A stretch of DNA of 46,751 bases from positions 1 through 46,751 of the forward strand of contig CAZIVO010000014.1 in NCBI GenBank assembly GCA_964542765.1. The letters run 5' to 3'. The position numbers and the translations under genes were made by a program. Below, piece after piece: positions 25,605 through 35,326 of this stretch (positions are counted from its first letter, which is position 1; each line of letters begins with the position of its first letter). Source of the DNA: CAZIVO01 sp964542765. Its GTDB lineage: Bacteria > Planctomycetota > UBA1135 > UBA2386. The notes beneath the pieces were generated by a model. The model saw nothing but the letters and a program-made list of their open reading frames with translations. It made no database searches and was not told the origin of the DNA.

Positions 25605-27577
25605 TGCGAAGCCTTCCACTCCTTGGAATCCTGCTGCTGACCTCCTTCGCTACCGGCCAGAAGGTCAAGACCGTCCTCAACAATGGTCCTGTCGGCAACC
25701 GCTACGACATCGTCATCCTCGGTGACGGCTATCAGGCGAGCGAAGAGGCCAAGTTCGACCAGGACGTGCAAAAAGCCCTCAACAAGCTGTTCAGCAAGTC
25801 CTCCTACAAGGCTTACAAGAACTTCTTCAACGCCCACTCGGTCTTCAGGGCATCGAATGAATCGGGAGCGGATCATCCCGACCGCAGTCCGCCGATCGTC
25901 AAGGACACGGCCTACGATGCGAGCTACAACACCGGTGGCACCCCCCGCTGCCTCTACATCAAGAACACCAGCCGGGCGCAGGCAGATTCCCGCCTCGCGC
26001 CCGACGTGGAAGGCCGCGTCATCGTGCTGGTCAACGACACCCGATACGGCGGCTGCGCAGGAACCTTTTCCGTGTCCTACACCGGCTCCTCGGGAGCAGA
26101 GGTGCAAGCCCACGAGTTCGGACATTCCTTCGGTCGCCTGGCCGATGAATACGACTACGGCCGCACGGGTTCCTACACCGGTCCCGAGCCATCGCAGGCA
26201 AATATCACCAAGGATAGTACGGGCAAGGCAAAGTGGCCGCTCTGGCTCGGCTATAACGGCATAAGCGCCTTCCAGGGTGCTGGCTACTACAAGACGGGCC
26301 TGTGGCGTCCCAAGAGCAACTGCCTGATGCGGGCGCTCAACGTCCCCCTGTGCGAGGTCTGTGACGAGCAGATCGTCAAGCAGGCCTATGTCACGGTGAA
26401 CCCGATCGAGAATCGCACCCCCAAAGCCACAAAGATCATCGTCAAGAGAGGCGCGTCAGCAACCTTCTCGGTCTCCAGCATGGTGCCGGGCGCGAATTCG
26501 ATCATCTGGTCGGTGAACAACAAGCAGGTGGCGACCGGCGCTGCCAAGTTCACCTGGAACACCTCCGCCTATGCGACGGGTTCCTACACCGTCAGGGTAA
26601 CGGTCAAGGATTTGACCACCTTCGTCCGCAAGGACCCCACAAATCTCCTGAGCAATTCCAGCACCTGGACCGTGGATGTCCGCAGCGGGACTCCGGGAAC
26701 CTACGCAACCTACGGTGCCGGCTGCAAGGGCAGCGGCAAAACCTCCCAGACCTGCCTGTCCGTGAACACCGGGGGCGCTCACAGCGCCATGACCACGCGC
26801 GCTGGCGTCACCTATGCCATCGAGGCCACTGCAACGGTCGGCGGCCTCAACGTTCAGGGCTTCGACCTCCACACCGCATCGCGTCAGAGCGGCAGTGTCA
26901 ACGTGGCGATCGAACTCTACACACAGAATGCTGCGGGCAAACCCGCGCAGCGTGTCCGCACCGGCACGATATCGGTCGGAGCCACGCGCGGCTGGTACCA
27001 GGGCGGCTTCTCCAGCCCCTACAAGATGCAATCCGGCCAGAAGTTCTATATCGCCTTCGTGACCCCGGCGCAGCCCATCGATGCTTCGATCGTCACCGGC
27101 ACCAACACGCCGTACTTCCGCAACGATGGACCCGGAAACTCCTGGAACGGTCCCTTCACCTCCTACGCATGGGCTTACAAGATCCGCTGCGAAACGACAG
27201 GGTCCGTGCCGGCCCTATCGGCCGCGGGCACACCCGAGATCGGCAGTAGCTTCGACCTGAATCTGACCGCCGCGCTTCCCAACGCCGCAGCAGCTCTGAT
27301 ATTCGGGATCTCGAACACGACATGGAACAACCTGCGCTTGCCGCTCGACCTCGGTGTCATCCGCGCTCCGGGTTGCAAGGTCCTGGCCTCCGGCCAGGTC
27401 GCGATCAAGCTGACCGCCAACGCACAGGGCCGCGCCACCAGCCGCATCCAGATCCCCACCATCTCCCGCCTGGTAGGCGCTCAGTTCTACAACCAGTTCC
27501 ACGTCTTCGACGCAGGTGCCAATACCCTCGGCCTGGCCTCGAGCAACGCCGGCGTGGGCAAGGTGGGCAAGCCCTGA
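25604..27577 (+). CDS. Secreted M64-family zinc metallopeptidase with PKD-like and shared C-terminal domains
   Basis: 657 residues from the ATG at 25604 (AGGAGG at 25591-25596, spacing 7; the GTG at 25601 is too close). The signal peptide is about 1-18. The catalytic domain (about 22-260) opens with NRYDIVILGDGYQ, typical of M64. It carries HEFGHSFGRLADE (170-182): two zinc His, the catalytic Glu and the downstream Asp/Glu of the M64 pattern. A PKD-like domain (about 270-360) follows, then a Cys-containing beta domain starting YGAGCKGSG (about 370-525). The final domain (about 530-657) is shared with two other proteins here. It is probably a surface or extracellular protease. A strong hairpin follows the stop codon. 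Confidence 0.85.
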   Translation: MRSLPLLGILLLTSFATGQKVKTVLNNGPVGNRYDIVILGDGYQASEEAKFDQDVQKALNKLFSKSSYKAYKNFFNAHSVFRASNESGADHPDRSPPIVKDTAYDASYNTGGTPRCLYIKNTSRAQADSRLAPDVEGRVIVLVNDTRYGGCAGTFSVSYTGSSGAEVQAHEFGHSFGRLADEYDYGRTGSYTGPEPSQANITKDSTGKAKWPLWLGYNGISAFQGAGYYKTGLWRPKSNCLMRALNVPLCEVCDEQIVKQAYVTVNPIENRTPKATKIIVKRGASATFSVSSMVPGANSIIWSVNNKQVATGAAKFTWNTSAYATGSYTVRVTVKDLTTFVRKDPTNLLSNSSTWTVDVRSGTPGTYATYGAGCKGSGKTSQTCLSVNTGGAHSAMTTRAGVTYAIEATATVGGLNVQGFDLHTASRQSGSVNVAIELYTQNAAGKPAQRVRTGTISVGATRGWYQGGFSSPYKMQSGQKFYIAFVTPAQPIDASIVTGTNTPYFRNDGPGNSWNGPFTSYAWAYKIRCETTGSVPALSAAGTPEIGSSFDLNLTAALPNAAAALIFGISNTTWNNLRLPLDLGVIRAPGCKVLASGQVAIKLTANAQGRATSRIQIPTISRLVGAQFYNQFHVFDAGANTLGLASSNAGVGKVGKP

Positions 27578-27585
27578 GCGGGTGC

Positions 27586-27609
27586 GCCCCTGCCGTATGT
27601 GGCAGGGGC
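27586..27609 (+). terminator. Hairpin after the M64 gene
   Basis: A perfect 9-bp GC-rich stem (GCCCCTGCC with GGCAGGGGC) around a 6-base loop, starting 8 bases after the stop. No T-run follows, so it may be a weak terminator or a stabilising 3' hairpin. Confidence 0.45.
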
Positions 27610-27664
27610 AAGACCAGCATTGCGACCTATCGCCATACACGGAGAGTGCTTAGGGTAACCCCCG

Positions 27665-28912
27665 ATGCTCGAATTCCCCATCGCGCAAACCCGTGACCGC
27701 TTCCCGGCACTGTCTCGCCAGATCGACGGCCGACCTGCCGTCTTCTTCGACGGACCCGCCGGCAGTCAGACACCTCGCGAGGTGATCGCCACCGTCAGCA
27801 GATATCTGGAGCAACACAATGCCAATGTCGGGGGAGCCTTTCAGACCTCGGTGGAAAGCGATGAGATGATCGAGCAAGCGAGGCGCGCACTCGCCGACTT
27901 CCTGGGGATGGGAGATCCGGACACCATCGTCTTCGGAGCGAACATGACCTCGCTCACCTTCATGTTGAGCCGCGCCCTGGAATCCACATGGCAAGCCGGC
28001 GACGAGATTCTCGTCACCAGGCTCGATCACGACGCCAACGTGACTCCCTGGGCCCTGGCAGCTCAACGCGCCGGCGCGAATGTCCAGCACATCGGTATCA
28101 ACCCCGAAGACTGCACCCTCGATCTCGATGACTTCACCGCGAAACTTTCAAAGCGCACACGTCTGGTTGCCATCGGTGCGGCATCCAATCTCGTCGGCAC
28201 GATCAATCCGATTGCCGAGATCAGCCGGCGCGCTCACGAAGTCGGTGCGTTGGTCTTCGTCGATGCCGTCCACTACGCACCGCATCGTCTGATCGACTTC
28301 GAAGCCTGGGATTGCGACCTTCTCGCATGCTCGGCATACAAGTTCTTCGGACCTCACATAGGCATCCTCACGGGCCGCAAGAACCTTCTCGACGAGTTGC
28401 CCACCGGCCATCTGCGCCCTGTCCATGACCGCACTCCCGACCGGTGGATGCATGGAACGCAAAACCACGAGGGCATCGCCGGTGCGGCTGCGGCCGTGGA
28501 TTATCTGGCCGGCCTCGGGCGTGATCTCGCGAGCAAGGATCTGTCGCGGCGAGAATCTCTGAGAGCCGCCTTTTGCGCGATCGAAACTCACGAAACCTCC
28601 CTGTGCAAACAAATGCTGGAGGGACTGCGAAGCCTGCGGGATATCCGGGTCTGGGGAATCATCGATCCGGATCGAGGCGACCAGCGGACGCCGACCGTCT
28701 CCTTCACCCACGCCCGCCTGGCATCTCCAAAAGTAGCGTCCTTCCTCGGCGAACATGGAATCTTCAGCTGGGAAGGCAACAGCTACGCTCTGCCCTTGAC
28801 CGAAGCTCTCGATCTCGAACCTGACGGCGTCGTACGAGTCGGCCTCCTCCACTACAACACCGCTGAAGAGGTCGATCGACTCATCGAAACCCTGGCGACC
28901 CTACCGGCGTGA
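27665..28912 (+). CDS. Cysteine desulfurase-like (SufS/class-V) PLP enzyme
   Basis: 415 residues of the class-V aminotransferase fold, closest in layout to the cysteine desulfurase-like subfamily typified by VC1184. It begins IAQTRDRFPALSRQIDGRPAVFFDGPAGSQTP. Active-site features are an internal His in DHDANVTPW, Asp in VFVDAVHYAPH (PLP N1) and the PLP lysine in CSAYKFFGPH (Lys226). True desulfurases need a reactive Cys on a C-terminal loop; the region near residue 330-350 has no clear candidate, so the substrate is open. The stop overlaps the MATE gene start (GTGA). Confidence 0.85.
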   Translation: MLEFPIAQTRDRFPALSRQIDGRPAVFFDGPAGSQTPREVIATVSRYLEQHNANVGGAFQTSVESDEMIEQARRALADFLGMGDPDTIVFGANMTSLTFMLSRALESTWQAGDEILVTRLDHDANVTPWALAAQRAGANVQHIGINPEDCTLDLDDFTAKLSKRTRLVAIGAASNLVGTINPIAEISRRAHEVGALVFVDAVHYAPHRLIDFEAWDCDLLACSAYKFFGPHIGILTGRKNLLDELPTGHLRPVHDRTPDRWMHGTQNHEGIAGAAAAVDYLAGLGRDLASKDLSRRESLRAAFCAIETHETSLCKQMLEGLRSLRDIRVWGIIDPDRGDQRTPTVSFTHARLASPKVASFLGEHGIFSWEGNSYALPLTEALDLEPDGVVRVGLLHYNTAEEVDRLIETLATLPA

Positions 28913-30270
28913 GCGAGCCCGTGGCGAACGAAACTGGTCCATCGACCGAACAACACCCCTTCGTCGGCACCCCTCACAAGACGCTCCTCGCCTTGGCCAT
29001 TCCGGTGATGATCTCGCTCATCGCCGAACCCCTGACCGGGCTGGTCGACACCGCTTTCATATCCAAGCTGGGCGAAGCACCACAAGCGGCTCTCGGCGTC
29101 GCCACCATCGCCTTGTCCAGCGTTCTTTGGATCTTCAACTTCATCGCCATCGGCGCGCAAACCGAGATCGCGCGGGCGCTGGGCGCAAATGATCCGCGAG
29201 GCATCCAGGAAACGACAGGCTTGGCCCTGAGCCTCGCAACGCTTCTCGGCGTCTTGCTTGCAGCTCTTTCCTGGCCCCTACTTTCGACCGTCGCCACACT
29301 GATGGAGGCAAACGGCAGTGTTCACTCGGACGCCGTCAGCTATCTCGAAATTCGGCTGATCGGGATACCCGCCATCCTGATCATCGGCGCCGCCACCGGC
29401 GTACTCAGAGGTGTTCAGGATATGCGAACCCCGATGGCGATCGCCATCGGGGTGAACGTGCTGAACATCCTGCTCGATCCCCTGCTGATCTTCGGAGCGG
29501 GACCCGTGCCCGCACTCGGCATCGCCGGCGCAGCCTGGGCCAGCGTCGGAGCTCAATGCCTGGGAGCCCTGTGGGCGCTCCAGGCCGTGCGTCGCCGGAT
29601 TGGTTTTCCCCCGAAACCGGTCTTCTCCGGAGCCGGGAAACTTTTTCTGGTCGGTCGCGACCTGTTTGTTCGCACCGGTCTACTGGCCCTCTTTCTTCTC
29701 GTCGCTACCCGGGCAGCAACCGGGATCGGCGCCGATGCCGGAGCCGCCCATCAAGCCATCCGTCAAGTCTGGATGTTCACGGCCTTCGCGCTCGATGCCT
29801 TCGCCCACACAGCGCAAAGCCTGATCGGATTTTTTCTCGGCGCCGCCCGCATCGATCTGGCCCGTCGCGTTGCTCGCGTCTCCTGCCTGTGGGGCCTGGC
29901 AAGCGGATTGATGATTTCTGCGGTGATGTTCGTCTGCACCGAACTCGCAGCCGATCTACTCGTTCCGATCTCGGAGTCCTCACGCCTTCACTTCTATTCG
30001 GGGTGGCTGATCGTGATCTTGATGCAGCCAGCCAACTCTCTTTCCTTCGTCACGGACGGAATTCACTGGGGAACACGTGATTACCGGTGGCTACGCAACA
30101 CCATGATCATTGCTACTTCAGCCGGCATCATCGCAATCACGGCGATGGAAAAACTCGATCTCGCGTGGGTATGGGGAATCACCGCAGGCTGGGTCGGAAT
30201 GCGCGCAGCCCTCGGAGTGGTGAGGATTTGGCCAGGCATCGGCGATGCTCCCCTGGCAAAACCGCGATAA
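28909..30270 (+). CDS. MATE-family efflux transporter (DinF-like)
   Basis: 453 residues with about twelve hydrophobic helices in two related halves. The first half shows IPVMISLIAEPLTGLVDTAFISKLG, the typical MATE/DinF opening, including the Asp in helix 1 that couples transport to protons or sodium. The conserved GVLRGVQDMRTPM segment between halves is also present. It exports cationic or xenobiotic compounds by antiport. The start is a GTG overlapping the stop of the PLP enzyme gene, which suggests co-translation, but a functional link is not evident. It is convergent with the dehydratase gene, with 6 bases between. Confidence 0.9.
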   Translation: MSEPVANETGPSTEQHPFVGTPHKTLLALAIPVMISLIAEPLTGLVDTAFISKLGEAPQAALGVATIALSSVLWIFNFIAIGAQTEIARALGANDPRGIQETTGLALSLATLLGVLLAALSWPLLSTVATLMEANGSVHSDAVSYLEIRLIGIPAILIIGAATGVLRGVQDMRTPMAIAIGVNVLNILLDPLLIFGAGPVPALGIAGAAWASVGAQCLGALWALQAVRRRIGFPPKPVFSGAGKLFLVGRDLFVRTGLLALFLLVATRAATGIGADAGAAHQAIRQVWMFTAFALDAFAHTAQSLIGFFLGAARIDLARRVARVSCLWGLASGLMISAVMFVCTELAADLLVPISESSRLHFYSGWLIVILMQPANSLSFVTDGIHWGTRDYRWLRNTMIIATSAGIIAITAMEKLDLAWVWGITAGWVGMRAALGVVRIWPGIGDAPLAKPR

Positions 30271-30276
30271 CGGCGC

Positions 30277-31236
30277 TCACTCCCCGAGCAATTCGGTCAG
30301 TAGCTCGGGATCGATGTTGCCACCCGTCAATATGATGCAAAGTGGGCCAGGTGGCAGAGACGGATCTGACAAGGCCGCAACACCCACCGCGCCCGCACCC
30401 TCGACAACCACCCTCTCGCGACGCGCGAGTTCGGCGACCGCTCGGCGGACAGAAGCCTCCTTTGCAACGATCACATCATCGATGAATCGCCGACCGAGTT
30501 CGAAGGTCACCGGCCCGATCCCACCTTCGATGCCATCGGCAATAGTGGGTTCGCTATCCACCTCCAGCCAGGGCTTGCCATCTCGCCGGGACATCCACAT
30601 GCCCGGTGAGGCATCCGTATTCACGCCAATCACACGCAATCCCGGCCTCATGACCTTGGCCACAACGCCAACGCCGACAGCACATCCACCGCCACCGCAA
30701 GGAACCAGAACCGACTCCAACTCGGGGCCGTCTTCGAAGATTTCCAAGGCGGTCGTGCCGCCATTGCCGGCGATCACCCGGGGATGTTCGAAAGGAGAGA
30801 TGACTGTCGCCGCCCACCGATCGAGATTCTCATACATCCATTCCTGAGTAGCGTCGTAGCCATCGTGGGGAGAGATCGAGAGCTCAGCGCCAAAACTCCG
30901 TATGGCGTTGGCTTTTACACGAGGAACCTTCTTCGGGACCACCACTCGGCATGGAATGCCAAAGCGCCGGGCCGCGAGAGCGATCCCCTGGCCATGGTTT
31001 CCCGCGGAGCACGCCACAACCCCAGCTGACCGCTGATCTCGCGATAAACCGGCTACCGCAGCCACCGCTCCACGGATTTTGAATGACCCCGTAACCTGGA
31101 GATTCTCATATTTTAAAAATACATCCGCGCCATGGCACCGGGAAAGCCAATCACTGTGGATGAGGGGCGTCCGTCGCGCGACCGATAGCACCGCCGGGCG
31201 AATCTCAGTCACCAGCTCAAACCTCACCTCGTCCAT
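30277..31236 (-). CDS. Threonine dehydratase/serine racemase-like PLP enzyme
   Basis: 319 residues from the ATG at 31236; upstream in-frame sequence lies in the divergent gap and lacks family features. The fold-type II layout is clear: KYENLQVTGSFKIRGA with the PLP lysine (Lys53), SAGNHGQG, and the phosphate-binding glycine loop PCGGGGCAVG. The single-domain length, without the ACT-like regulatory domain of biosynthetic IlvA, fits a catabolic threonine dehydratase or serine racemase. The end (ILTGGNIDPELL) is also typical. It is divergent from the CotH gene, with 94 bases between the starts. Confidence 0.88.
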   Translation of the reverse strand: MDEVRFELVTEIRPAVLSVARRTPLIHSDWLSRCHGADVFLKYENLQVTGSFKIRGAVAAVAGLSRDQRSAGVVACSAGNHGQGIALAARRFGIPCRVVVPKKVPRVKANAIRSFGAELSISPHDGYDATQEWMYENLDRWAATVISPFEHPRVIAGNGGTTALEIFEDGPELESVLVPCGGGGCAVGVGVVAKVMRPGLRVIGVNTDASPGMWMSRRDGKPWLEVDSEPTIADGIEGGIGPVTFELGRRFIDDVIVAKEASVRRAVAELARRERVVVEGAGAVGVAALSDPSLPPGPLCIILTGGNIDPELLTELLGE

Positions 31237-31330
31237 CGTATATCTTGTAGAGTTACAGCCCCCTGCCCGCCAGAAGCCCGGGACCAGAATGACCGTGCCC
31301 GATATCCACCCGCCTGTTTCAGAATGCCGC

Positions 31331-34300
31331 ATGACCGCCGCAGCCCTCCTCCCGCGGCCTCGTGCCCGGCTGCTGATCGGAGCCGCCCTTCTGGCCATCG
31401 TCTGGGCGGCCCCCGCACGCTCACAGTCCATCGTCATCAACGAGTTCCAGGCCATCAATGCCAGCACACTCACCGACGAAGATGGTGACCATACAGACTG
31501 GATCGAGCTCAAAAATCCAGGCTCAGCAGCGGTCAGCATCACCGGATGGCATCTCTCCGACAACAAAAGTCAGCTCACGAAGTGGACCCTGCCGAGTACC
31601 ACCATCAATCCCGGCCAGTTCATCATCATCTTCGCCTCCGGCAAGGATCGTGCGACCACCGGAAAACAGCTCCACACGAACTTCAAGCTCGGCGGGGACG
31701 GAGAATTCTTGGGACTGATCCAGCCCGATGGCAAGACCATCGCGTCCGGTTTTGATCCTTACCCGCAGCAATTGACGGACCACTCCTACGGGCGCAGTTC
31801 CGCCGCCGGCAACCCACCCGCTTACTTCTCCACCCCGACGCCTGGCAAGCAGAACAGTGTCGGGTTCAAGGGCCTCGTCAGCGATACCGAGATTTCATCC
31901 ATCCGCGGCCTCAAGGAGAACCCCTTCTCAGCCTCTGTCACATGCAGCACCAGCGGAGTCACGGTGCGTTACACAACGGACGGGAGCCTTCCTTCCCTGG
32001 CCAATGGCAACACTTACTCGGCGCCGCTGACGATCTCTAAGACCACGGTCCTGCGAACGCGAGCCTTCAAGAACAGCTTCATTCCCTCGGCGATCACCAC
32101 CAAGTCATTTCTCTTCCCGGCCGACATCATCCGCCAGCCCAGCAACCCGGCGGGGTTTCCCCAGAGCTGGGGAAAGGCGCCGGTCGCCGACTATGAGATG
32201 GACCCCGACATCGCCAATAGCACGACCTACAAGGGCAGGATCCAAGACGCCCTGCGAGACATCCCGTCACTGTCTCTGGCCATGAACGTGAACGACGTGT
32301 TCGGCCCGCTCGGGATCTACTCCAACCCGGACTGGACGGGAATGCCATCGGAGCGATTGACATCGATGGAATTCATCGATCCCGATCAACCCTCCCGAAA
32401 CATCCACACTGACTGCGGCATCCGCATCCAGGGCGGAGCAGGCCGCTTCCCCGACTTTTCGCCGAAGCACTCGCTCAGCCTGCGCTTTCGCAAGACCTAC
32501 GGCGATGGGCAATTGTCAAGACGCCTGTTCCCCGACTCGCGCGTGAAGAAATTCGACACACTTCATCTCCGCTCGGTCTTCAACAACTCCTGGGTCATGA
32601 ATCTGGGTCCGCAGCGTAGCCGCGGGCAAATGCTACACGACCAGTTCACGCGCGACAGCCTGATCGCGATGGGGCAAGAAGATGCCTGCCATGGCGCCTT
32701 CGCACACCTCTACATCAACGGGCTCTACTGGGGCATCTACAATATCCACGAGCGACCCAGCACTGCGCATTACGCGAACTGGCATGGAGGAGATGAAGAC
32801 GACTACGACGCACGGAACGGCTCAACCGTGACCCATGGAACCGCCGCCTCCTGGAACCAGATGGTTGCCACCGTCAAGACACAGAACTGGGCCAACATCA
32901 AGCTCGTCCTCGATATCGACAGCTACATCGACTGGGTCATCATCAACTACCACCTCGGGAACCAGGATCTGAAGACCGACAAGAACTGGCGGACCATCGG
33001 CGGTGGCAGTGCAAAAGCGAAATGGAAGTTCTACTCCTGGGATGCAGAGCGGGTTGCAGAATCGCTCAACGACAGCACCCCGCGACCCGACGCCGATCCC
33101 CCGAAGATTTTCTCCGACCTTGTCTCCATCAAGGAATTCATCGTTCGGTTCGGCGATCGAATCCAAAAGCACTTCTTCAATGACGGTGCTCTGACAACCA
33201 CCGCATGCCGGAGTCGCTATCTCCAGCGAGCAAACGAAATTGACAAGGCGATCATCGGCGAATCAGCTCGCTGGGGGGATTACCGCAGAGACGCCCATCG
33301 CTGCTGCGTCGCGCCCTTCGAACTCTACACGCGCGACCAGCAATGGGTCACAGAGAGAAACCGCCTCCTCAATCTCTACTTCCCACTGCGCAACGGATTC
33401 ACCCTGAAGCAACTTCAGGGAATGGGGCTTTACCCGAAGATGCCCACACCGCAATTCGGCAAGCACGGAGGACATGTCAATGCTGGCTACCGACTGAAGA
33501 TGACGGCCCCTGTCGGCAAACTCTACTACACGACGGACGGCAGTGATCCGCGGCTGGAAGGTGGTGCCATCTCCCCCAAGGCGACCCTCTTCGGCCAACC
33601 CATCACCATCAACCAGTCGACCCGCGTCAAGATACGAGCCATCAATAACGGCTCATGGAGCGCCCTCAACGAAGCGCTGTTCATCGTCCAAGCGGTCCAC
33701 ATCAATGAACTCTTGGCGGTAAACGTCAACGGCATCGTCGACAACCAAGGCGAACACGAAGACTGGATCGAACTTCATAACAGCAACAAGGTTCCGATCG
33801 TCGTCAGCGGCATGTATCTGACAGACACACCGGCCAATCCGGTCAAGTGGGAGATACCATCCGGCCACACGATCAATCCAGGTGGGACACTACTGATCTG
33901 GGCAGATGAAGACGGCTGGCAAGGGCCGCTACACGCCAACTTCAAGCTCGATGCGAAGGGAGAGTCCGTCCTTCTCTTTCATCAAGATGGCAAAACTCTG
34001 TTGAGTCAGATCACCTTCGGTCCACAAGTAGCAGACGTGTCGACCGGCCGACTCCGGGACGGCGGATCACTGCTCGTCACCTTCCCCGACCCCTCACCCG
34101 ACACATCGAATCAGATCGACCCATGCGAAACGCGAAGGTACGGGCCGCTGGATTCAACGACCAACCCCTTGGAACTCACGCTCAGCGGGCGGCCGGCACT
34201 GTCGCAACGGATCACCTTCCAGCTGCGGGGAGGCCCCCCGAACACCACGCACGGCGTCCTCGTGGCCATTCAATCAGCTGCTATCGCCCTACCCTTCACA

Positions 34301-34501
34301 GCTTCGCACCTCATGGTCGATCTGGGATTCTGGTCCTTCCTGGCAAGCCCTTCGAACCAAGTCGGCGAAGCGAACATGGGGTTCACCGTGCCCCAGATCA
34401 GGAGTCTGGGCAAGGGAGTAAGCCTCTCGTTTCAAGGGCTCGCACTGAGTCCAACCCTGCCAATGAGCAACGGACTCGAGATCAGGTTCTGCGCGAAGTA
34501 A
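31331..34501 (+). CDS. Secreted CotH-like protein with mirrored lamin-tail and chitobiase-C domains
   Basis: 1056 residues from the ATG at 31331, giving a standard signal peptide (cleavage near ARS-Q32); an ATG at 31289 would add 14 residues. Domains in order: lamin-tail domain (about 33-175; IVINEFQAIN, DWIELKN), chitobiase/hexosaminidase C-like domain (about 188-262; VRYTTDGSLPS) and CotH domain (about 313-690; GIRIQGGAG, LYINGLYWGIYNIHERP, FYSWDAE). Then a second chitobiase-C-like domain (about 713-786; LYYTTDGSDP), a second lamin-tail domain (about 789-905; INELLAVNVNG, DWIELHN) and the shared C-terminal domain (934-1056, ending GLEIRF). CotH proteins are atypical kinases in spore coats; in planctomycetes the role is unknown, probably at the cell surface. 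Confidence 0.88.
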   Translation: MTAAALLPRPRARLLIGAALLAIVWAAPARSQSIVINEFQAINASTLTDEDGDHTDWIELKNPGSAAVSITGWHLSDNKSQLTKWTLPSTTINPGQFIIIFASGKDRATTGKQLHTNFKLGGDGEFLGLIQPDGKTIASGFDPYPQQLTDHSYGRSSAAGNPPAYFSTPTPGKQNSVGFKGLVSDTEISSIRGLKENPFSASVTCSTSGVTVRYTTDGSLPSLANGNTYSAPLTISKTTVLRTRAFKNSFIPSAITTKSFLFPADIIRQPSNPAGFPQSWGKAPVADYEMDPDIANSTTYKGRIQDALRDIPSLSLAMNVNDVFGPLGIYSNPDWTGMPSERLTSMEFIDPDQPSRNIHTDCGIRIQGGAGRFPDFSPKHSLSLRFRKTYGDGQLSRRLFPDSRVKKFDTLHLRSVFNNSWVMNLGPQRSRGQMLHDQFTRDSLIAMGQEDACHGAFAHLYINGLYWGIYNIHERPSTAHYANWHGGDEDDYDARNGSTVTHGTAASWNQMVATVKTQNWANIKLVLDIDSYIDWVIINYHLGNQDLKTDKNWRTIGGGSAKAKWKFYSWDAERVAESLNDSTPRPDADPPKIFSDLVSIKEFIVRFGDRIQKHFFNDGALTTTACRSRYLQRANEIDKAIIGESARWGDYRRDAHRCCVAPFELYTRDQQWVTERNRLLNLYFPLRNGFTLKQLQGMGLYPKMPTPQFGKHGGHVNAGYRLKMTAPVGKLYYTTDGSDPRLEGGAISPKATLFGQPITINQSTRVKIRAINNGSWSALNEALFIVQAVHINELLAVNVNGIVDNQGEHEDWIELHNSNKVPIVVSGMYLTDTPANPVKWEIPSGHTINPGGTLLIWADEDGWQGPLHANFKLDAKGESVLLFHQDGKTLLSQITFGPQVADVSTGRLRDGGSLLVTFPDPSPDTSNQIDPCETRRYGPLDSTTNPLELTLSGRPALSQRITFQLRGGPPNTTHGVLVAIQSAAIALPFTASHLMVDLGFWSFLASPSNQVGEANMGFTVPQIRSLGKGVSLSFQGLALSPTLPMSNGLEIRFCAK

Positions 34502-34510
34502 CCGCCGCGC

Positions 34511-35326
34511 TCACCTGTCCTTGTCCCAGTCCTTGCGCTTGTTCTTGTTCCACCAGCGCGTCCAGCTACTGCCGCTGGCAAGCGAGTGGCCGGTCAAACT
34601 CGTCAAGGTCGTATTCCAGGTCGGCCCGATCACCTCGAGTGTTCGCTTCACGTTCGCCCCACTGAAGTTCTGTGGGCGCCCGGGAATATTGATCGTGTTG
34701 TTTGCGAGAGATGCCTCGAGCCCCCCGAGCTTGATGATAAGCGCCTTGGCGATCTCCTTGCGAACCTTCTGATCGCTGTCCTTGTAGTTGCCGAGCGCAT
34801 CACCAGCAGCGGCGAGAACCTCATCCTCGAAAGATCTTCCGGCACGATCACAAAGAAACTTCACCATGCCAGGATCCGCAATCTTCCCCAGGTTCAAGAG
34901 CAGATTTGCACGCATATGCGTCCACTCCTTTTTCATCGGGAAGTATTTCTTTGTGTAGGCTGCGTGGAGGGCCTTGGCCCCGTTCTTCCCCGCCTTGCCG
35001 AGCGCAGTCGCTGCCGAGCGATACAAACCAGTCTTCTCAGGTGGTCTCAGGCGCACACTCGTCAATGCCTTGCTGACGATCTTGACCACCTTCTTGCGAT
35101 CGCTGGAATACAACTGACCCTCGGCGCGATGGCCGAGTTCGTCGATGATCAAAATAGCACCCTCGTCGAGCGACATCTTGCGGTCCTTGAGAGCCTTCTC
35201 GAGTTCGGCAATCTTGACAGCAATCTCCGGATCAGGCTTCGTTGGTTTCTTTACAGATGCAACCTGAGAAACTGCCGCACAGGCAAGAAAACCCATGGCC
35301 AAGACACTCGTCACGCGAAAGATTTG
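34511..35326 (-). CDS. Secreted HEAT-repeat-like protein
   Basis: 271 residues from the ATG at 35326 (GGAG six bases upstream); an ATG at 35338 would add four residues. A signal peptide (about 1-20) is followed by a helical protein with HEAT-like units (for example MVKFLCDRAGRSFEDEVLAAAGDALGNY). It ends in a short Trp- and Lys-rich tail (WTRWWNKNKRKDWDKDR). HEAT proteins with such W/K tails are frequent exported proteins in planctomycetes, with unknown roles. It is convergent with the CotH gene, with 9 bases between them. Confidence 0.6.
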   Translation of the reverse strand, partial: QIFRVTSVLAMGFLACAAVSQVASVKKPTKPDPEIAVKIAELEKALKDRKMSLDEGAILIIDELGHRAEGQLYSSDRKKVVKIVSKALTSVRLRPPEKTGLYRSAATALGKAGKNGAKALHAAYTKKYFPMKKEWTHMRANLLLNLGKIADPGMVKFLCDRAGRSFEDEVLAAAGDALGNYKDSDQKVRKEIAKALIIKLGGLEASLANNTINIPGRPQNFSGANVKRTLEVIGPTWNTTLTSLTGHSLASGSSWTRWWNKNKRKDWDKDR

